The notes under the pieces: model-generated
Databases searched by the model: none
Told to the model about the DNA's origin: nothing
Seen by the model: only the letters and a program-made list of their open reading frames with translations
Assembly (NCBI RefSeq): GCF_024437745.1
Contig: NZ_JANFNY010000016.1
Span: 1-64,000, forward strand
Origin: Roseomonas sp. GC11
GTDB lineage: Bacteria > Pseudomonadota > Alphaproteobacteria > Acetobacterales > Acetobacteraceae
DNA length: 64,000 nt
Direction: 5' to 3'
Shown: in pieces, positions 46,896 to 56,019 of the stretch
How positions within the stretch are numbered: the first letter of the stretch is position 1
How the letters are laid out: the number at the start of each line of letters is the position of its first letter
Program-made: the position numbers and the translations under genes

Positions 46896-49217
46896 ATGCG
46901 TTGCCTGGTGATTTCCCCCACACCCAGCCACCCCGGCAATGCCGGCAACCGCCAGCGCATCCAGGCGCTGCTGCGCCGGCTGAAGGGTTTCGGCCACGAG
47001 GTGCATCTCTGCTTCGTGATGCGCGAGGCGGTGGAGGAACAGGATCTTGCCGCCATGCGGAGCGCCTGGGACTCCCTCACCACCCTGCCCTATGACCGGC
47101 GGCAGGAGCGGCGCAGCAAGGGCAGCCACTACGGCATCGACGACTGGTTCCCCGCCCCGGTGGAGGAGGCCATCCGCGCCATCGCCGAGGCGCGCAGCTA
47201 TGACATGGTGCTGGTCGAGTATGTCTTCCTCAGCAAGGCGCTGGAGCTGTTCCCCGCCGGCACGCTGAAGGTGATCGACACGCACGACGTCTTCGCCAAC
47301 CGCGACCGGCGGCTGCGCGACATCGGGCTGGAGCCGGCCTTCTTCTGGACCTCGCCGGAGGAGGAGGGGCGTGGCCTCGACCGCGCCGACATCGTGCTGG
47401 CCATCCAGGACGAGGAGCGGCGCGAGCTGGAGGAGCGCACCCGCGCCCTGGTGCTGACCCTCGGCCATGTGCCGGAGGTGCTGGCCCCGCCGCCACGGCC
47501 CGAGGCCGCCACGGGCCCGGCGGTGATCGGCTATCTCGGCAGCGCCAACCCCATCAACCAGTCGGCGCTGAAGGCGCTGTTCGGCGCGCTCGACATGCCG
47601 GCGCTCTCGGCCAGCGGGGCGCGGCTGCTGGTGGGCGGCGGCGCCAGCCGCGCCGCGGCCGATGCGCCGCCCCCGGTCGAGGCGGTGGGCGAGGTGGCGC
47701 GGCTCTCCGCCTTCTATGCCGGCATCGACCTGGCGGTGAACCCGCACCAGGGCGGCACGGGGCTGAAGATCAAGACGGTGGAGGCGCTGGCGCATGGCCG
47801 GCCGATCCTCGGCACCGCCGATGCCTTCCTGGGGCTGGAGCCGGAGGCCCCCTTCCACGCCGCGCCCAATGCCACCGCCCTGGCGCCGCAGCTGCTGCGC
47901 TATGCGCGGGAGCCGGCCTTCCGCGCCGAGGTGGCCGGGGCGAGCCGGGCGCTCTATGCCCGCTACGTCGCGACCGTGGAGCGGCAGGCCGCCATCCTGC
48001 GCGATGCCGCCACGCTGCGCGGCCTGCTGCGCCGCCCGCGCGCCCTGCTGGTGACCGATCTGCCCTTCTGGCAGGAGAGCCTCGGCAACCATGTCCGCAT
48101 CACCGAGATGCTGCGCGTCGGCCGCCAGGTGATGGATTTCGACGTCTTCGTCCTGCGCAGCCTGAGCCCGGCGGAGCGCGCGGCGGCCCAGCGCGTCGCC
48201 GGCGGGCGCAGCCGCGTCTTCTCCTTCAAGGACTATCCGGCCGGCGTCACCCCGATGCCCTGCTGGATCGAGACCCAGGGCGTGATGCAGCCCTATGAGC
48301 GCACGCAGTTCGCCCGCGCCTTCTTCGGCGCGCTGGAGGCGCATCTGGCGAAGCACAGCTACGCCATGGGCATCATCGAATATATCCGCCTCAGCTACCT
48401 GCGGCATGTGCGCGGCTTCCCGCCCGCCTCCGTGCTCGACACGCATGACGTGATGTCGCTGCGCGCGCTGAACTTCGCGCATTTCGGGCATGAGCATCAC
48501 ATCCGCATCGAGGTGCAGGACGAGCTGCGCATCCTCGACGGCTTCAACCTGCTGCTGGCCATCCAGGCGGCGGAACACCGCTTCCTCTCCTCCAGCCTGC
48601 CGGGCAAGTCGCTCTACCTGCCGCACAGCCAGCCGGCGGTGCCGCGCATCGACACCGCCCGCCCGGCGCGGCGCGTCGTCTTCGTCGGCGGCGACAGCCC
48701 GATGAACCGCGACGGGCTGCGCTGGTTCCTCGAACAGGTCTGGCCCTGCTTCGAGGGGCGCGAGGCCACGCTGCACGTCGCGGGCGGCGTCTGCGAGACG
48801 GTGCGCGACCTCGCCCCGCGCACCGCCCAGCTCGTGCTGCACGGGCAGGTGCCGGATCTCACCGCCTTCCTCAGCGCCGCCGATATCGGCATCAACCCGG
48901 TCTTCTATGGCGGCGGGCTGAAGATCAAGACGGTGGAATATCTCTGCCGCGGCATCCCCTCCGTGCTGACGGAGGAAGCCGTCTTCGGCATCGAGGGCGG
49001 CGCGGGCACGGCCTTCCTGCTGGCCCGCTCGCGGCTCGACTATGTCGCGGCCCTCGACCGCCTGCTGCGGGATGCGCCGCTGCGCGAGCGCCTCTCCCTC
49101 GCCGCGCATGCCTTCGGGCGGCAGCAGTTCGGCCGTGCCGTGTCGCGCCGCGCCCTGCAGGCCATGGCCGATTTCGCCCGCGGCGCGGTGCGCCAGGCGC
49201 CCCAGGCCGCCGCCTGA
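46896..49217 (+). CDS. Tandem two-domain glycosyltransferase (GT4-like, internally duplicated)
   Basis: The 773-residue protein is two homologous GT-B units in one chain. Unit 1 (1-385): CLVISPTPSHPGNAGNRQRI, VIDTHDVFANRDRRL, IGYLGSANPINQSALK, GGTGLKIKTVEALAHGRPI. Unit 2 (386-773): LLVTDLPFWQESLGNHVRIT, VLDTHDVMSLRALNF, VVFVGGDSPMNRDGLRWFL, GGGLKIKTVEYLCRGIPSV. Each unit keeps the DTHDV strand and the LKIKTVE donor motif, so both may be active and could add two sugars in turn. Cytoplasmic; no membrane helix. Confidence 0.82.
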   Translation: MRCLVISPTPSHPGNAGNRQRIQALLRRLKGFGHEVHLCFVMREAVEEQDLAAMRSAWDSLTTLPYDRRQERRSKGSHYGIDDWFPAPVEEAIRAIAEARSYDMVLVEYVFLSKALELFPAGTLKVIDTHDVFANRDRRLRDIGLEPAFFWTSPEEEGRGLDRADIVLAIQDEERRELEERTRALVLTLGHVPEVLAPPPRPEAATGPAVIGYLGSANPINQSALKALFGALDMPALSASGARLLVGGGASRAAADAPPPVEAVGEVARLSAFYAGIDLAVNPHQGGTGLKIKTVEALAHGRPILGTADAFLGLEPEAPFHAAPNATALAPQLLRYAREPAFRAEVAGASRALYARYVATVERQAAILRDAATLRGLLRRPRALLVTDLPFWQESLGNHVRITEMLRVGRQVMDFDVFVLRSLSPAERAAAQRVAGGRSRVFSFKDYPAGVTPMPCWIETQGVMQPYERTQFARAFFGALEAHLAKHSYAMGIIEYIRLSYLRHVRGFPPASVLDTHDVMSLRALNFAHFGHEHHIRIEVQDELRILDGFNLLLAIQAAEHRFLSSSLPGKSLYLPHSQPAVPRIDTARPARRVVFVGGDSPMNRDGLRWFLEQVWPCFEGREATLHVAGGVCETVRDLAPRTAQLVLHGQVPDLTAFLSAADIGINPVFYGGGLKIKTVEYLCRGIPSVLTEEAVFGIEGGAGTAFLLARSRLDYVAALDRLLRDAPLRERLSLAAHAFGRQQFGRAVSRRALQAMADFARGAVRQAPQAAA

Positions 49218-49281
49218 ACGGGCGCCTCCCGCCCGATCTTCCGGCGGGTCCTCCACCCGGCGGGGCCGTGGCGCCGGGCCA

Positions 49282-49311
49282 CCGGCCGGGGGGCCTCTGG
49301 CGCCCGGCCGG
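49282..49311. terminator. Strong GC hairpin behind the tandem transferase gene
   Basis: Perfect 9-bp arms CCGGCCGGG and CCCGGCCGG flank a 12-nt loop, 65 bp after the stop codon, in a 209-bp gap that is otherwise GC-rich and featureless. No T-run follows, so termination is only likely, not shown. Confidence 0.45.
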
Positions 49312-49426
49312 CCCTGTGGGGTAACCTGCCGCGGGACGTCAGGCGCGGTGCGCGGCCGTGGCCCCGCCGGGGCCACCAGCCGCGGCAGGATCGCGGCGGG
49401 CCGGCTGGCGCCGCTGGGAGCGATGG

Positions 49427-50935
49427 ATGGTCATTTACTTCTCCGAGACCCTGCAGATCGCGGTGGATTGCGTCGCCGCGCTGGGCGGGCGGCGGCACCT
49501 CGTCTGCGGCTGGATCATGACGCCACGCGGCACGCCCTTCGACATGCGGGTGGTCGGCGCCCAGGGCCGTGAGCAGCGCCCCGATTTCCGCCTCCTCTAC
49601 GCCCGCCCCGACGTCACCCCGGCCGACCCGGAGGCCGCCCTGGTCAGCGGCTTCACCCTGGTGATCGGGCAGGTCGCCGAGAATGATCCGCTGGAGATCC
49701 TGCTCTCCTCCGGGGAGACCGGCGGCCGCATCAACCTGCGGGACAGCAGCCTCAGCCATGATCTGCAGGCGGTGCTCGCCGGCCAGCACTGGCGCATCAA
49801 TTACCGCCTGCTGCGGGCGGCGGCGGAGCGCGAGGACGCGCTGCCGCTGATGCGCCACCAGTACCGGCCCTATGGCGCCTTCGCCACCTGGTTCTCCCGC
49901 CTGCCCCTGGTGCGCGGCCAGGCGGAGAATTTCGGCATCATGGCGCGGATGGAGTGCAGCCGCTCCCCGGCCGGCGAATTCGCCCTCGGCATCCACTTCG
50001 CCGGCCGGCCCGAGCGGCTGATGCAGATCGAGGCCACCGCCATCGCCGCCCTGCGCGCCGCCGATGGCGGGCCCGATGAGCTTCGCCTCGTGCCTCTGGT
50101 GGACAGCGTTTTCCATCAGGCGGCCAGCCTCGGCTGCCTCTATGGCCGCATCGCGCCCGACCTCCTGCCCCGCCTGCGGCGGCTGGAGGTGATCGCCCAG
50201 ATCACCTTCGACGAGGAGACGCTGTGGCTGCGCGCCGAACCGCGCGAGGAGCAGGTGCCCGGCTTCCTCGACGGCATCGCCGCCCTGCCCGGCCCGGCCA
50301 TGGATGGCGCCATCGCCGCCGCCCTGCTGCGCGAGGTGCTGGCCAGCCGCGAGCGCGCGCTGAAGCCGGCGCTGGACAGCCTCGCCGCCGCCCCGCCCCG
50401 CCCCGCGCCGCGCCCCGGCCTCGCCGTCATGGTGGGGGTGGATGAGCCGGCCTGCGTTCCCCTGCTCGACATCCTGGCGCCCCGCATCGAGGCGCGCTGC
50501 GCTTCGCTGCTGCTGATCGGCCGGCGCGCCGAGCAGGCGGTGCAGGTCTTCCAGCGCCGCGGCCGCATCGAGGCCGGCACCGAGGGCGATGCCGGCCTCG
50601 CCCTCGGCCGCGCGGCGGAGGCCGGCGCGCCCGTCGTCCCGCTCGACCCGCTGCGCCTCGGCCGCGCCGTCATCGACAACGACCTCGACAGCCTCTTCGC
50701 CCGCCGGCTGGAGGGGGAGGAACTCGCCCTGCTGCGCGGCCTGCACGCCGCCGCCGGATGCAGCGCCGACCTGGCCGACAGCCTCGCCCGCCTGCTGCGC
50801 CAGCGCGAGGCGCCGGGCCAGCCCTGGCAGCCGCCCGGCCATGGCTGGCGCAGCCCGCTGGCCGCCCACCTCGTCAACGCCCATCTGGAGCGGCTCTGGA
50901 CGCTCCCCCCCCGCACGCAGGAGGCGCACGCCTGA
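49427..50935 (+). CDS. Uncharacterised glycan-island protein, 502 residues
   Basis: The ATG at 49427 (GGGAG upstream) starts MVIYFSETLQIAVDCVAALGG. The N-terminal 90 residues look like a beta-sandwich (HLVCGWIMTPRGTPFDMRVV, DPEAALVSGFTLVIGQV). The middle is helical with arginine- and alanine-rich repeats. The C-terminal part (about 345-450) has an alternating strand/helix pattern (PGLAVMVGVDEP, ARCASLLLIGRRAEQAVQVF) like a degenerate nucleotide-binding or GT-A-like fold. No catalytic motif recognised. Its stop overlaps the following glycosyltransferase start (ATGA), so the two proteins probably work together. Confidence 0.5.
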   Translation: MVIYFSETLQIAVDCVAALGGRRHLVCGWIMTPRGTPFDMRVVGAQGREQRPDFRLLYARPDVTPADPEAALVSGFTLVIGQVAENDPLEILLSSGETGGRINLRDSSLSHDLQAVLAGQHWRINYRLLRAAAEREDALPLMRHQYRPYGAFATWFSRLPLVRGQAENFGIMARMECSRSPAGEFALGIHFAGRPERLMQIEATAIAALRAADGGPDELRLVPLVDSVFHQAASLGCLYGRIAPDLLPRLRRLEVIAQITFDEETLWLRAEPREEQVPGFLDGIAALPGPAMDGAIAAALLREVLASRERALKPALDSLAAAPPRPAPRPGLAVMVGVDEPACVPLLDILAPRIEARCASLLLIGRRAEQAVQVFQRRGRIEAGTEGDAGLALGRAAEAGAPVVPLDPLRLGRAVIDNDLDSLFARRLEGEELALLRGLHAAAGCSADLADSLARLLRQREAPGQPWQPPGHGWRSPLAAHLVNAHLERLWTLPPRTQEAHA

Positions 50936-52215
50936 TGACCGAGCCGCGCAGCATCTGCGTCATCGCCCATTCCCACCCGGATTTCTCCAAGGGCGGCGGC
51001 GAGGTCTCGGCCTACCGGCAGGTGCTCACCCACCGCAGCGCCGGGCAGCGCGCCATCTATGTCGGCGCCTCGGAGGTCAATACGAGCTACGCGGCGCAGC
51101 GCCCGCTCGACCTCGTCACGCCCTATGGGGAGGATGAGTATCTCTTCTCCTTCGGCGGCATGGAGCCGGAGCGGCTGTGGTGGGACGACCCCTTCCAGCG
51201 CCGCAACCTCGTGCGCTTCCTCGCCGGCCTGCCCGTGCAGGTCTATCATTTCCACCACTACTGGCGCATCGGCGCCGACATGATCGCCGAGCTGATGGAG
51301 GCGCGCCCCGACGCCACCTTCGTCATGACGCTGCACGAGATGCTCGCCATCTGCCTGCACCACGGCCAGATGATCCGCACCCGCGGGCGCGAGCTGTGCC
51401 GCGCGGAGGCGCCGCTGCGCTGCCTCGGCTGCTTCCCGGACAAGGCGATCGACGCCATGGTGCTGCGCAAGGCCGTGCTGCTCGACACGCTGCGCCGCTT
51501 CGATCACATCCTCTACCCCAGCGCCTTCATCCGCGAGCGCTATGAGGCCTGGGGCCTCGCCGGCCCGCGCGCCAGCGTGCTGGAGAACTACCTGGGCGAC
51601 GAGCTCGCCGCCATCCCGCGCCGCGCGGCCCCGGCCCTGGCCCCGGCCATGGCGCGCCGCTTCGGCTTCTTCGGCCAGCCCACGCCCTTCAAGGGGCTCG
51701 ACATCCTGGTGAAGGGCCTCTCCCTCGCCATCACCGAGGACAAGGACATCACCCTCACCATCTTCGGGGCCGAGCGGGAGGATGTGCTGCGCTTCTTCCC
51801 CGAGCTAAAGCCGGTCCTCGACGAGGCCGCGCACAGCATCGCCTTCGCCGGGCGCTACGACCCGGCCGATGTCCTCTCGCTGATGGGCGCCGTGGGCTGG
51901 GTGGTGATCCCCTCCATCTGGTGGGAGAACTCGCCCGTGGTGATCCAGGAGGCACGCCGCATCGGCACGCCGCTCATCGCATCCGACATCGGCGGCATGG
52001 CGGAGAAGGTGCGGCACGGGGTGGACGGGCTGCATTTCAAGCGCGCCTCGCCCGTCGATCTCGCCCGCGTGCTGCTGGAGGCGGCCCAGCCCGAGACCCA
52101 TGCCCGCCTCGCCGCCAGCCTGCGCGATGTCATCACCAAGGAGGAGTTCCTGGCGGCGCTGGCGGAAGCCCACGCCCCGCGCCAGGAGGCCAGCACGCCG
52201 ATCGCGGCGCAGTAG
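50935..52215 (+). CDS. Glycosyltransferase family 4-like protein
   Basis: The 426-residue GT-B enzyme opens SICVIAHSHPDFSKGGGEVSAY, with the glycine-rich acceptor loop, and has VYHFHHYWRIGADMIAEL, MTLHEMLAICLHHGQM, the FFGQPTPFKGLDILVKGL donor-domain entry and the donor motif PSIWWENSPVVIQEARRIGTP (E-x-x-P-V-V-I-Q-E). A CRAEAPLRCLGCFPD cysteine cluster near 155-170 may bind a metal, as seen in several GT4 relatives with this insert. It is translationally coupled to the upstream unknown protein. Confidence 0.85.
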   Translation: MTEPRSICVIAHSHPDFSKGGGEVSAYRQVLTHRSAGQRAIYVGASEVNTSYAAQRPLDLVTPYGEDEYLFSFGGMEPERLWWDDPFQRRNLVRFLAGLPVQVYHFHHYWRIGADMIAELMEARPDATFVMTLHEMLAICLHHGQMIRTRGRELCRAEAPLRCLGCFPDKAIDAMVLRKAVLLDTLRRFDHILYPSAFIRERYEAWGLAGPRASVLENYLGDELAAIPRRAAPALAPAMARRFGFFGQPTPFKGLDILVKGLSLAITEDKDITLTIFGAEREDVLRFFPELKPVLDEAAHSIAFAGRYDPADVLSLMGAVGWVVIPSIWWENSPVVIQEARRIGTPLIASDIGGMAEKVRHGVDGLHFKRASPVDLARVLLEAAQPETHARLAASLRDVITKEEFLAALAEAHAPRQEASTPIAAQ

Positions 52216-52270
52216 CCGGGACAGCCGTGAGACACAGGCAGCCGTGAGACATGGGGCAAGAGAGCCAGGC

Positions 52271-53272
52271 ATGACGATGCACGACCCTATCCTCGTCGAG
52301 GTCACGCGCGGCGGGCGCGTCGAATCGGCCCATCGCGGCGCCTTCGCGGTGGCTGACGCGGCCGGGGGCATCGTGCTTTCCGCCGGCGATATCGACCGCG
52401 CCATCTTCCCGCGCTCGGCGGTCAAGGTCATCCAGGCCCTGCCGCTGGTGGAAAGCGGCGCCGCCGACCGCTTCGGCCTGGATGACGAGGCCCTGGCCAT
52501 GGCCTGCGCCTCGCATAATGGCGAGGCCCGCCATGCCGGGGTGGCGGCGCGCACCCTGGCGCGGCTGGGGCGCGATGCCGCCAGCCTGGAATGCGGCGCC
52601 CACTGGCCCATGCTGCCAGCCGCCACCCAGGCTCTGGCGCGCGCGGGGCAGGAGCCCAGCGCCCTGCACAACAACTGCTCGGGCAAGCATGCCGGCTTCG
52701 TCTGCCTCGCCTGCGGGCTGGACGAGGACCCGCGCGGCTATGTGCGGCCCGAGCACGCCGTGCAGCGCGCGGTGAAGGCGGCGCTGGAAGAGGTGACGGG
52801 CCACCCCCTGGCCGAGGGCAGCCACGGCATCGATGGCTGCTCCATCCCGACCTATGCCGTGCCGCTGCGCGCCCTGGCCCGCGGCTTCGCCCGCATCGCC
52901 ACTGGCGAGGGCATGCCCGCCACGCGCGCCCAGGCGGCGCGGCGGCTGCGCGAGGCCGTGGCCCGGCACCCCTTCATGGTCGCCGGCACCGGGCGTTTCG
53001 ACACCCTGGCCATGGCGGCGCTCGGCCTGCGCGCCTTCACCAAGACGGGGGCGGAAGGCGTCTTCTGCGCCGCCCTGCCGGAGCTGGGGCTGGGGGTCGC
53101 CATCAAATGCGATGACGGCGCCAGCCGCGCGGCGGAGGTCGTCATGGCCACCCTGCTGCGCCGCCTGCTGCCGATGAACGAGGCCGAGGCGCAGGCCATC
53201 GACGCCCTCGCCGCGCCGGTGCTGCGCAACTGGAACGGGATCGAGGTCGGGCGGCTGCGGGCGGCGGGCTGA
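52271..53272 (+). CDS. L-asparaginase II, Rhizobium etli AnsA type
   Basis: The 333-residue protein belongs to the thermolabile/thermostable R. etli-type asparaginase family, which is unrelated in sequence to E. coli AnsB. Visible blocks are FPRSAVKVIQALPLVESGAA, MACASHNGEARH, the NNCSGKHAGFVC core with the Ser-Gly-Lys-His active-site cluster, and GSHGIDGCSIPTYAVPL. The enzyme hydrolyses asparagine to aspartate and ammonia. It lies 55 bp behind the glycosyltransferase gene but has no functional link to it. Confidence 0.88.
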   Translation: MTMHDPILVEVTRGGRVESAHRGAFAVADAAGGIVLSAGDIDRAIFPRSAVKVIQALPLVESGAADRFGLDDEALAMACASHNGEARHAGVAARTLARLGRDAASLECGAHWPMLPAATQALARAGQEPSALHNNCSGKHAGFVCLACGLDEDPRGYVRPEHAVQRAVKAALEEVTGHPLAEGSHGIDGCSIPTYAVPLRALARGFARIATGEGMPATRAQAARRLREAVARHPFMVAGTGRFDTLAMAALGLRAFTKTGAEGVFCAALPELGLGVAIKCDDGASRAAEVVMATLLRRLLPMNEAEAQAIDALAAPVLRNWNGIEVGRLRAAG

Positions 53273-53311
53273 GGAGAAGCGAAGAGGCGGCGCCGCCCCC
53301 TCTTCGCCCTT

Positions 53312-54232
53312 TCAGTGCAGCGGCAGCGGCGCGGTCTCCCGCAGGAACTGGGACAGGGCACGGAAACTCTCCCGCCGCGGGTCCGTGCCGCGCCAGACGA
53401 GGCCGATGCGCCGGCCGGCCGCCGGGTCGGCGAGGCGCCGCAGCCCGATCAGCCCGCCCAGGTCGCTCCGCCCCTGCGCCGCCAGCTGCGGCAACAGGGA
53501 AAAACCCTCGCCCGCCGCGATCATGTGGCGCAGCATCTCCAGGCTGGTGGCGAAGCGCCCGTCGCGCTCCCCGCGCGGCACGGCGCAGAGCGAGAGCGCC
53601 TGTTCGCGCAGGCAATGCCCCTCCTCCAGCAGCAGCAATTCCCCATCGGCGAGATCGGCCAGGGACAGCTCGGCCTGATCCAGCAGCGGGTGGCCCTGCG
53701 GGCAGGCCAGCAGGAAGGGCTCGAAGAACAGCGGCGCGGCCGTCAGCGTCTCCACCGCGGGGGGCAGCGCCATCAGCACCGCGTCCAGCTCCCCCTGCTC
53801 CAGCGCCGCCACGAGCCCGGCGGTGCGCCCCTCCTGCAGGCGCAGCACCAGGCGGGGAAAGCGGTCCCGCACCCCGCGCAGCACCGCCGGCAGGTAATAG
53901 GGGCCGAGCGTCGCGATCACCCCCACCCGCAACGGGCCGCTGAGCGGTTCCGACTGGGTCTGCGCGAGGTCGAGCAGGCCGCGCGCCTCCCGCATCACCG
54001 CCCGCGCCTGCGCCAGCAGCGCCTCGCCCTGCGGCGTCACCTCCACCCGGCGCGCGGCCCGCTCGAACAGCGTCACCCCGAGCAGCGCCTCGAGCTTGCG
54101 GATCTGCTCGGACAGTGCCGGCTGGCTGACGCCGCAGCGCTCCGCCGCGCGGCCGAAATGCCGCAGCTCGGCCACCGTCACGGCATATTCCAGGTCCCGC
54201 AGGGAGAGGCCGGCCAGGCTGTGGGGCTGCAT
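53312..54232 (-). CDS. oxyR: OxyR-type LysR-family peroxide sensor
   Basis: The 306-residue regulator has an N-terminal helix-turn-helix (HFGRAAERCGVSQPALSEQI) and the LysR effector domain. The segment GHCLREQALSLC carries Cys207 and Cys216, with the same 9-residue spacing as the redox pair of E. coli OxyR (Cys199/Cys208), so peroxide sensing by disulfide formation is expected. It is divergent from the catalase gene over a 103-bp intergenic region, its obvious target. The ATG at 54232 begins MQPHS; upstream codons are not family-like. Confidence 0.93.
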   Translation of the reverse strand: MQPHSLAGLSLRDLEYAVTVAELRHFGRAAERCGVSQPALSEQIRKLEALLGVTLFERAARRVEVTPQGEALLAQARAVMREARGLLDLAQTQSEPLSGPLRVGVIATLGPYYLPAVLRGVRDRFPRLVLRLQEGRTAGLVAALEQGELDAVLMALPPAVETLTAAPLFFEPFLLACPQGHPLLDQAELSLADLADGELLLLEEGHCLREQALSLCAVPRGERDGRFATSLEMLRHMIAAGEGFSLLPQLAAQGRSDLGGLIGLRRLADPAAGRRIGLVWRGTDPRRESFRALSQFLRETAPLPLH

Positions 54233-54270
54233 ATGAATCCTTCGGTTTTCCCTATCACACAAAAATACAA

Positions 54271-54287
54271 GATCGATTTCACCGATC
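54271..54287. promoter_or_regulatory. Candidate OxyR binding site between oxyR and the catalase gene
   Basis: The inverted repeat GATCG, seven bases, CGATC lies in the short oxyR-katA intergenic region, 49 bp before the catalase start. It contains the T-N-A dyad style of LysR-family sites. Further A/T-rich sequence to its left (around 54241-54270) could form the rest of an extended OxyR site. Confidence 0.5.
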
Positions 54288-54335
54288 AATGCTCGGTTGT
54301 TAAGGCTTCCCCTGCCCTGCCAAAGGAGTTGCCGC

Positions 54336-55841
54336 ATGTCCGACCCGACTTCCCGCCCGGTCCTGACCTCGACCGCCGGCGCCCCGGTGCCCGACAACCA
54401 GAACAGCCTCTCCGCCGGCCCGCGCGGCCCGCTGCTGTTGCAGGACTACCACCTGATCGAGAAGCTCGCCCATCAGAACCGCGAGCGCATCCCCGAGCGC
54501 GTCGTCCATGCCAAGGGCTCCGGCGCCTATGGCACGCTGACCATCACCCACGACATCAGCCGCTATACCCGGGCGAAGCTCTTCGACACCATCGGCAAGC
54601 AGACGGAGGTGCTGCTGCGCTTCTCCACCGTCGCCGGCGAGCGCGGCGCGGCCGATGCCGAGCGCGACGTGCGCGGCTTCGCCCTGAAGTTCTACACGGA
54701 AGAAGGCAACTGGGACCTCGTCGGCAACAACACGCCGGTCTTCTTCATCCGCGACCCGATGAAGTTCCCCGACTTCATCCGCACCCAGAAGCGCCACCCC
54801 GCCACCCATCTGCGCTCCCCCACCGCCATGTGGGACTTCTGGTCGCTCTCGCCCGAGAGCCTGCACCAGGTGACCATCCTGTTCAGCGACCGCGGCCTGC
54901 CGCAGGGCTATCGCTTCATGAACGGCTATGGCAGCCACACCTTCTCCTTCTGGAATGATGCCGGCGAGCGCTACTGGGTGAAGTTCCACTTCAAGTCCCT
55001 GCAGGGCATCCGCACCTGGACGAATGACGAGGGCAACAGCGTCATCGCCCAGGACCGCGAGAGCGCCCAGCGCGATCTCTATGACGCGATCGAGCGCGGC
55101 GCGTATCCGCGCTGGCGCATGTGCGTGCAGATCATGCCCGAGGCCGATGCGGACAAGACGCCCTACAACCCCTTCGACCTGACGAAGGTCTGGCCGCATG
55201 CCGACTACCCGCTGATCGAGGTCGGCATCCTGGAGCTGAACCGCAACGCGAAGCACTATTTCGCGGAGATCGAGCAGGCCTCCTTCTCGCCCTCCAACAT
55301 CGTCCCCGGCATCGGCTTCTCGCCGGACAAGGTGCTGCAGGGCCGGCTCTTCGCCTATGCGGATGCGCACCGCTACCGCGTCGGCACGCATTACGAGGCG
55401 CTGCCGGTCAACCGCCCGCGCAGCCAGGTGAACACCTACCACGCCGATGGCGCCATGCGCTTCGACGCCCCGGTGGGGACGGATGCGTATTACGAGCCGA
55501 ATTCCTTCAACGGCCCGGCCGAGGCGCCCGGCGCCAAGGAGCCGCCGCTGCGCCTCTCCGGCGATGCCGCGCATTACGACCACCGCGCCGGCAATGACGA
55601 CTACAGCCAGCCCCGCGCCCTCTTCCACCTGCTGGGGGCGGAGCAGCAGCAGCGGCTCTTCGCCAATATCGCGGGCGCGATGCAGGGCGTGCCGCGCGCC
55701 ATCATCGACCGCCAGCTCGCCCATTTCGAGAAGGTGGACCCCGCCTATGCCGCCGGCGTCGCCGCCGCCCTGGCGCGCCTGACGCCGGAGACGAACTCTG
55801 GGCCAAACCCTGGCCCGACCACCGCCCAGGCGGCGGAGTAA
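54336..55841 (+). CDS. katA: Heme catalase, small-subunit clade (KatA-like)
   Basis: The 501-residue enzyme has the catalytic histidine block [13 protein letters not shown], the asparagine block [17 protein letters not shown] and the heme-ligand tyrosine block [14 protein letters not shown], all at the expected distances. Length and the absence of a C-terminal flavodoxin-like domain place it in the small-subunit clade. It decomposes hydrogen peroxide in the cytoplasm. AAAGGAG precedes the start. Control by the divergent OxyR is expected; hemC and hemH follow. Confidence 0.95.
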   Translation: MSDPTSRPVLTSTAGAPVPDNQNSLSAGPRGPLLLQDYHLIEKLAHQNRERIPERVVHAKGSGAYGTLTITHDISRYTRAKLFDTIGKQTEVLLRFSTVAGERGAADAERDVRGFALKFYTEEGNWDLVGNNTPVFFIRDPMKFPDFIRTQKRHPATHLRSPTAMWDFWSLSPESLHQVTILFSDRGLPQGYRFMNGYGSHTFSFWNDAGERYWVKFHFKSLQGIRTWTNDEGNSVIAQDRESAQRDLYDAIERGAYPRWRMCVQIMPEADADKTPYNPFDLTKVWPHADYPLIEVGILELNRNAKHYFAEIEQASFSPSNIVPGIGFSPDKVLQGRLFAYADAHRYRVGTHYEALPVNRPRSQVNTYHADGAMRFDAPVGTDAYYEPNSFNGPAEAPGAKEPPLRLSGDAAHYDHRAGNDDYSQPRALFHLLGAEQQQRLFANIAGAMQGVPRAIIDRQLAHFEKVDPAYAAGVAAALARLTPETNSGPNPGPTTAQAAE

Positions 55842-55859
55842 GCGGCAGAGTCCACGGCT

Positions 55860-55896
55860 GCCGGGCCGCCGCCCTCCCCGCCGGGGGCGGCCCGGC
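55860..55896. terminator. GC hairpin behind the catalase gene
   Basis: Perfect 11-bp arms GCCGGGCCGCC and GGCGGCCCGGC with a 15-nt loop start 18 bp after the catalase stop codon. A terminator or transcript-stabilising structure between the catalase gene and hemC is likely; no U-tract follows. Confidence 0.5.
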
Positions 55897-56019
55897 CACA
55901 GGGCCGGCGCGCGGCGGGCCTGATACCCCCGCCCGCCGCGCGTCCCCGGCGGCGGGGCCGGCCAGACCATCGCCGGCCCCGCCTGCCCCTCCCCCGCCTC
56001 CCTTGCCCGGAGCCGCTCC

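Noticed and set aside
45642-49376. 1244-codon open frame on the minus strand
   Set aside because: Only its last 343 codons (ATG at 46673) show a protein family. The rest is antisense to the tandem glycosyltransferase, with its GC-rich third positions reflected, and has no recognisable domain.
42626-52215. Glycan island considered as a recently acquired genomic island
   Set aside because: Base composition and codon style look the same as the surroundings, and no integrase, tRNA or direct repeats flank it, so recent transfer cannot be supported from the sequence alone.
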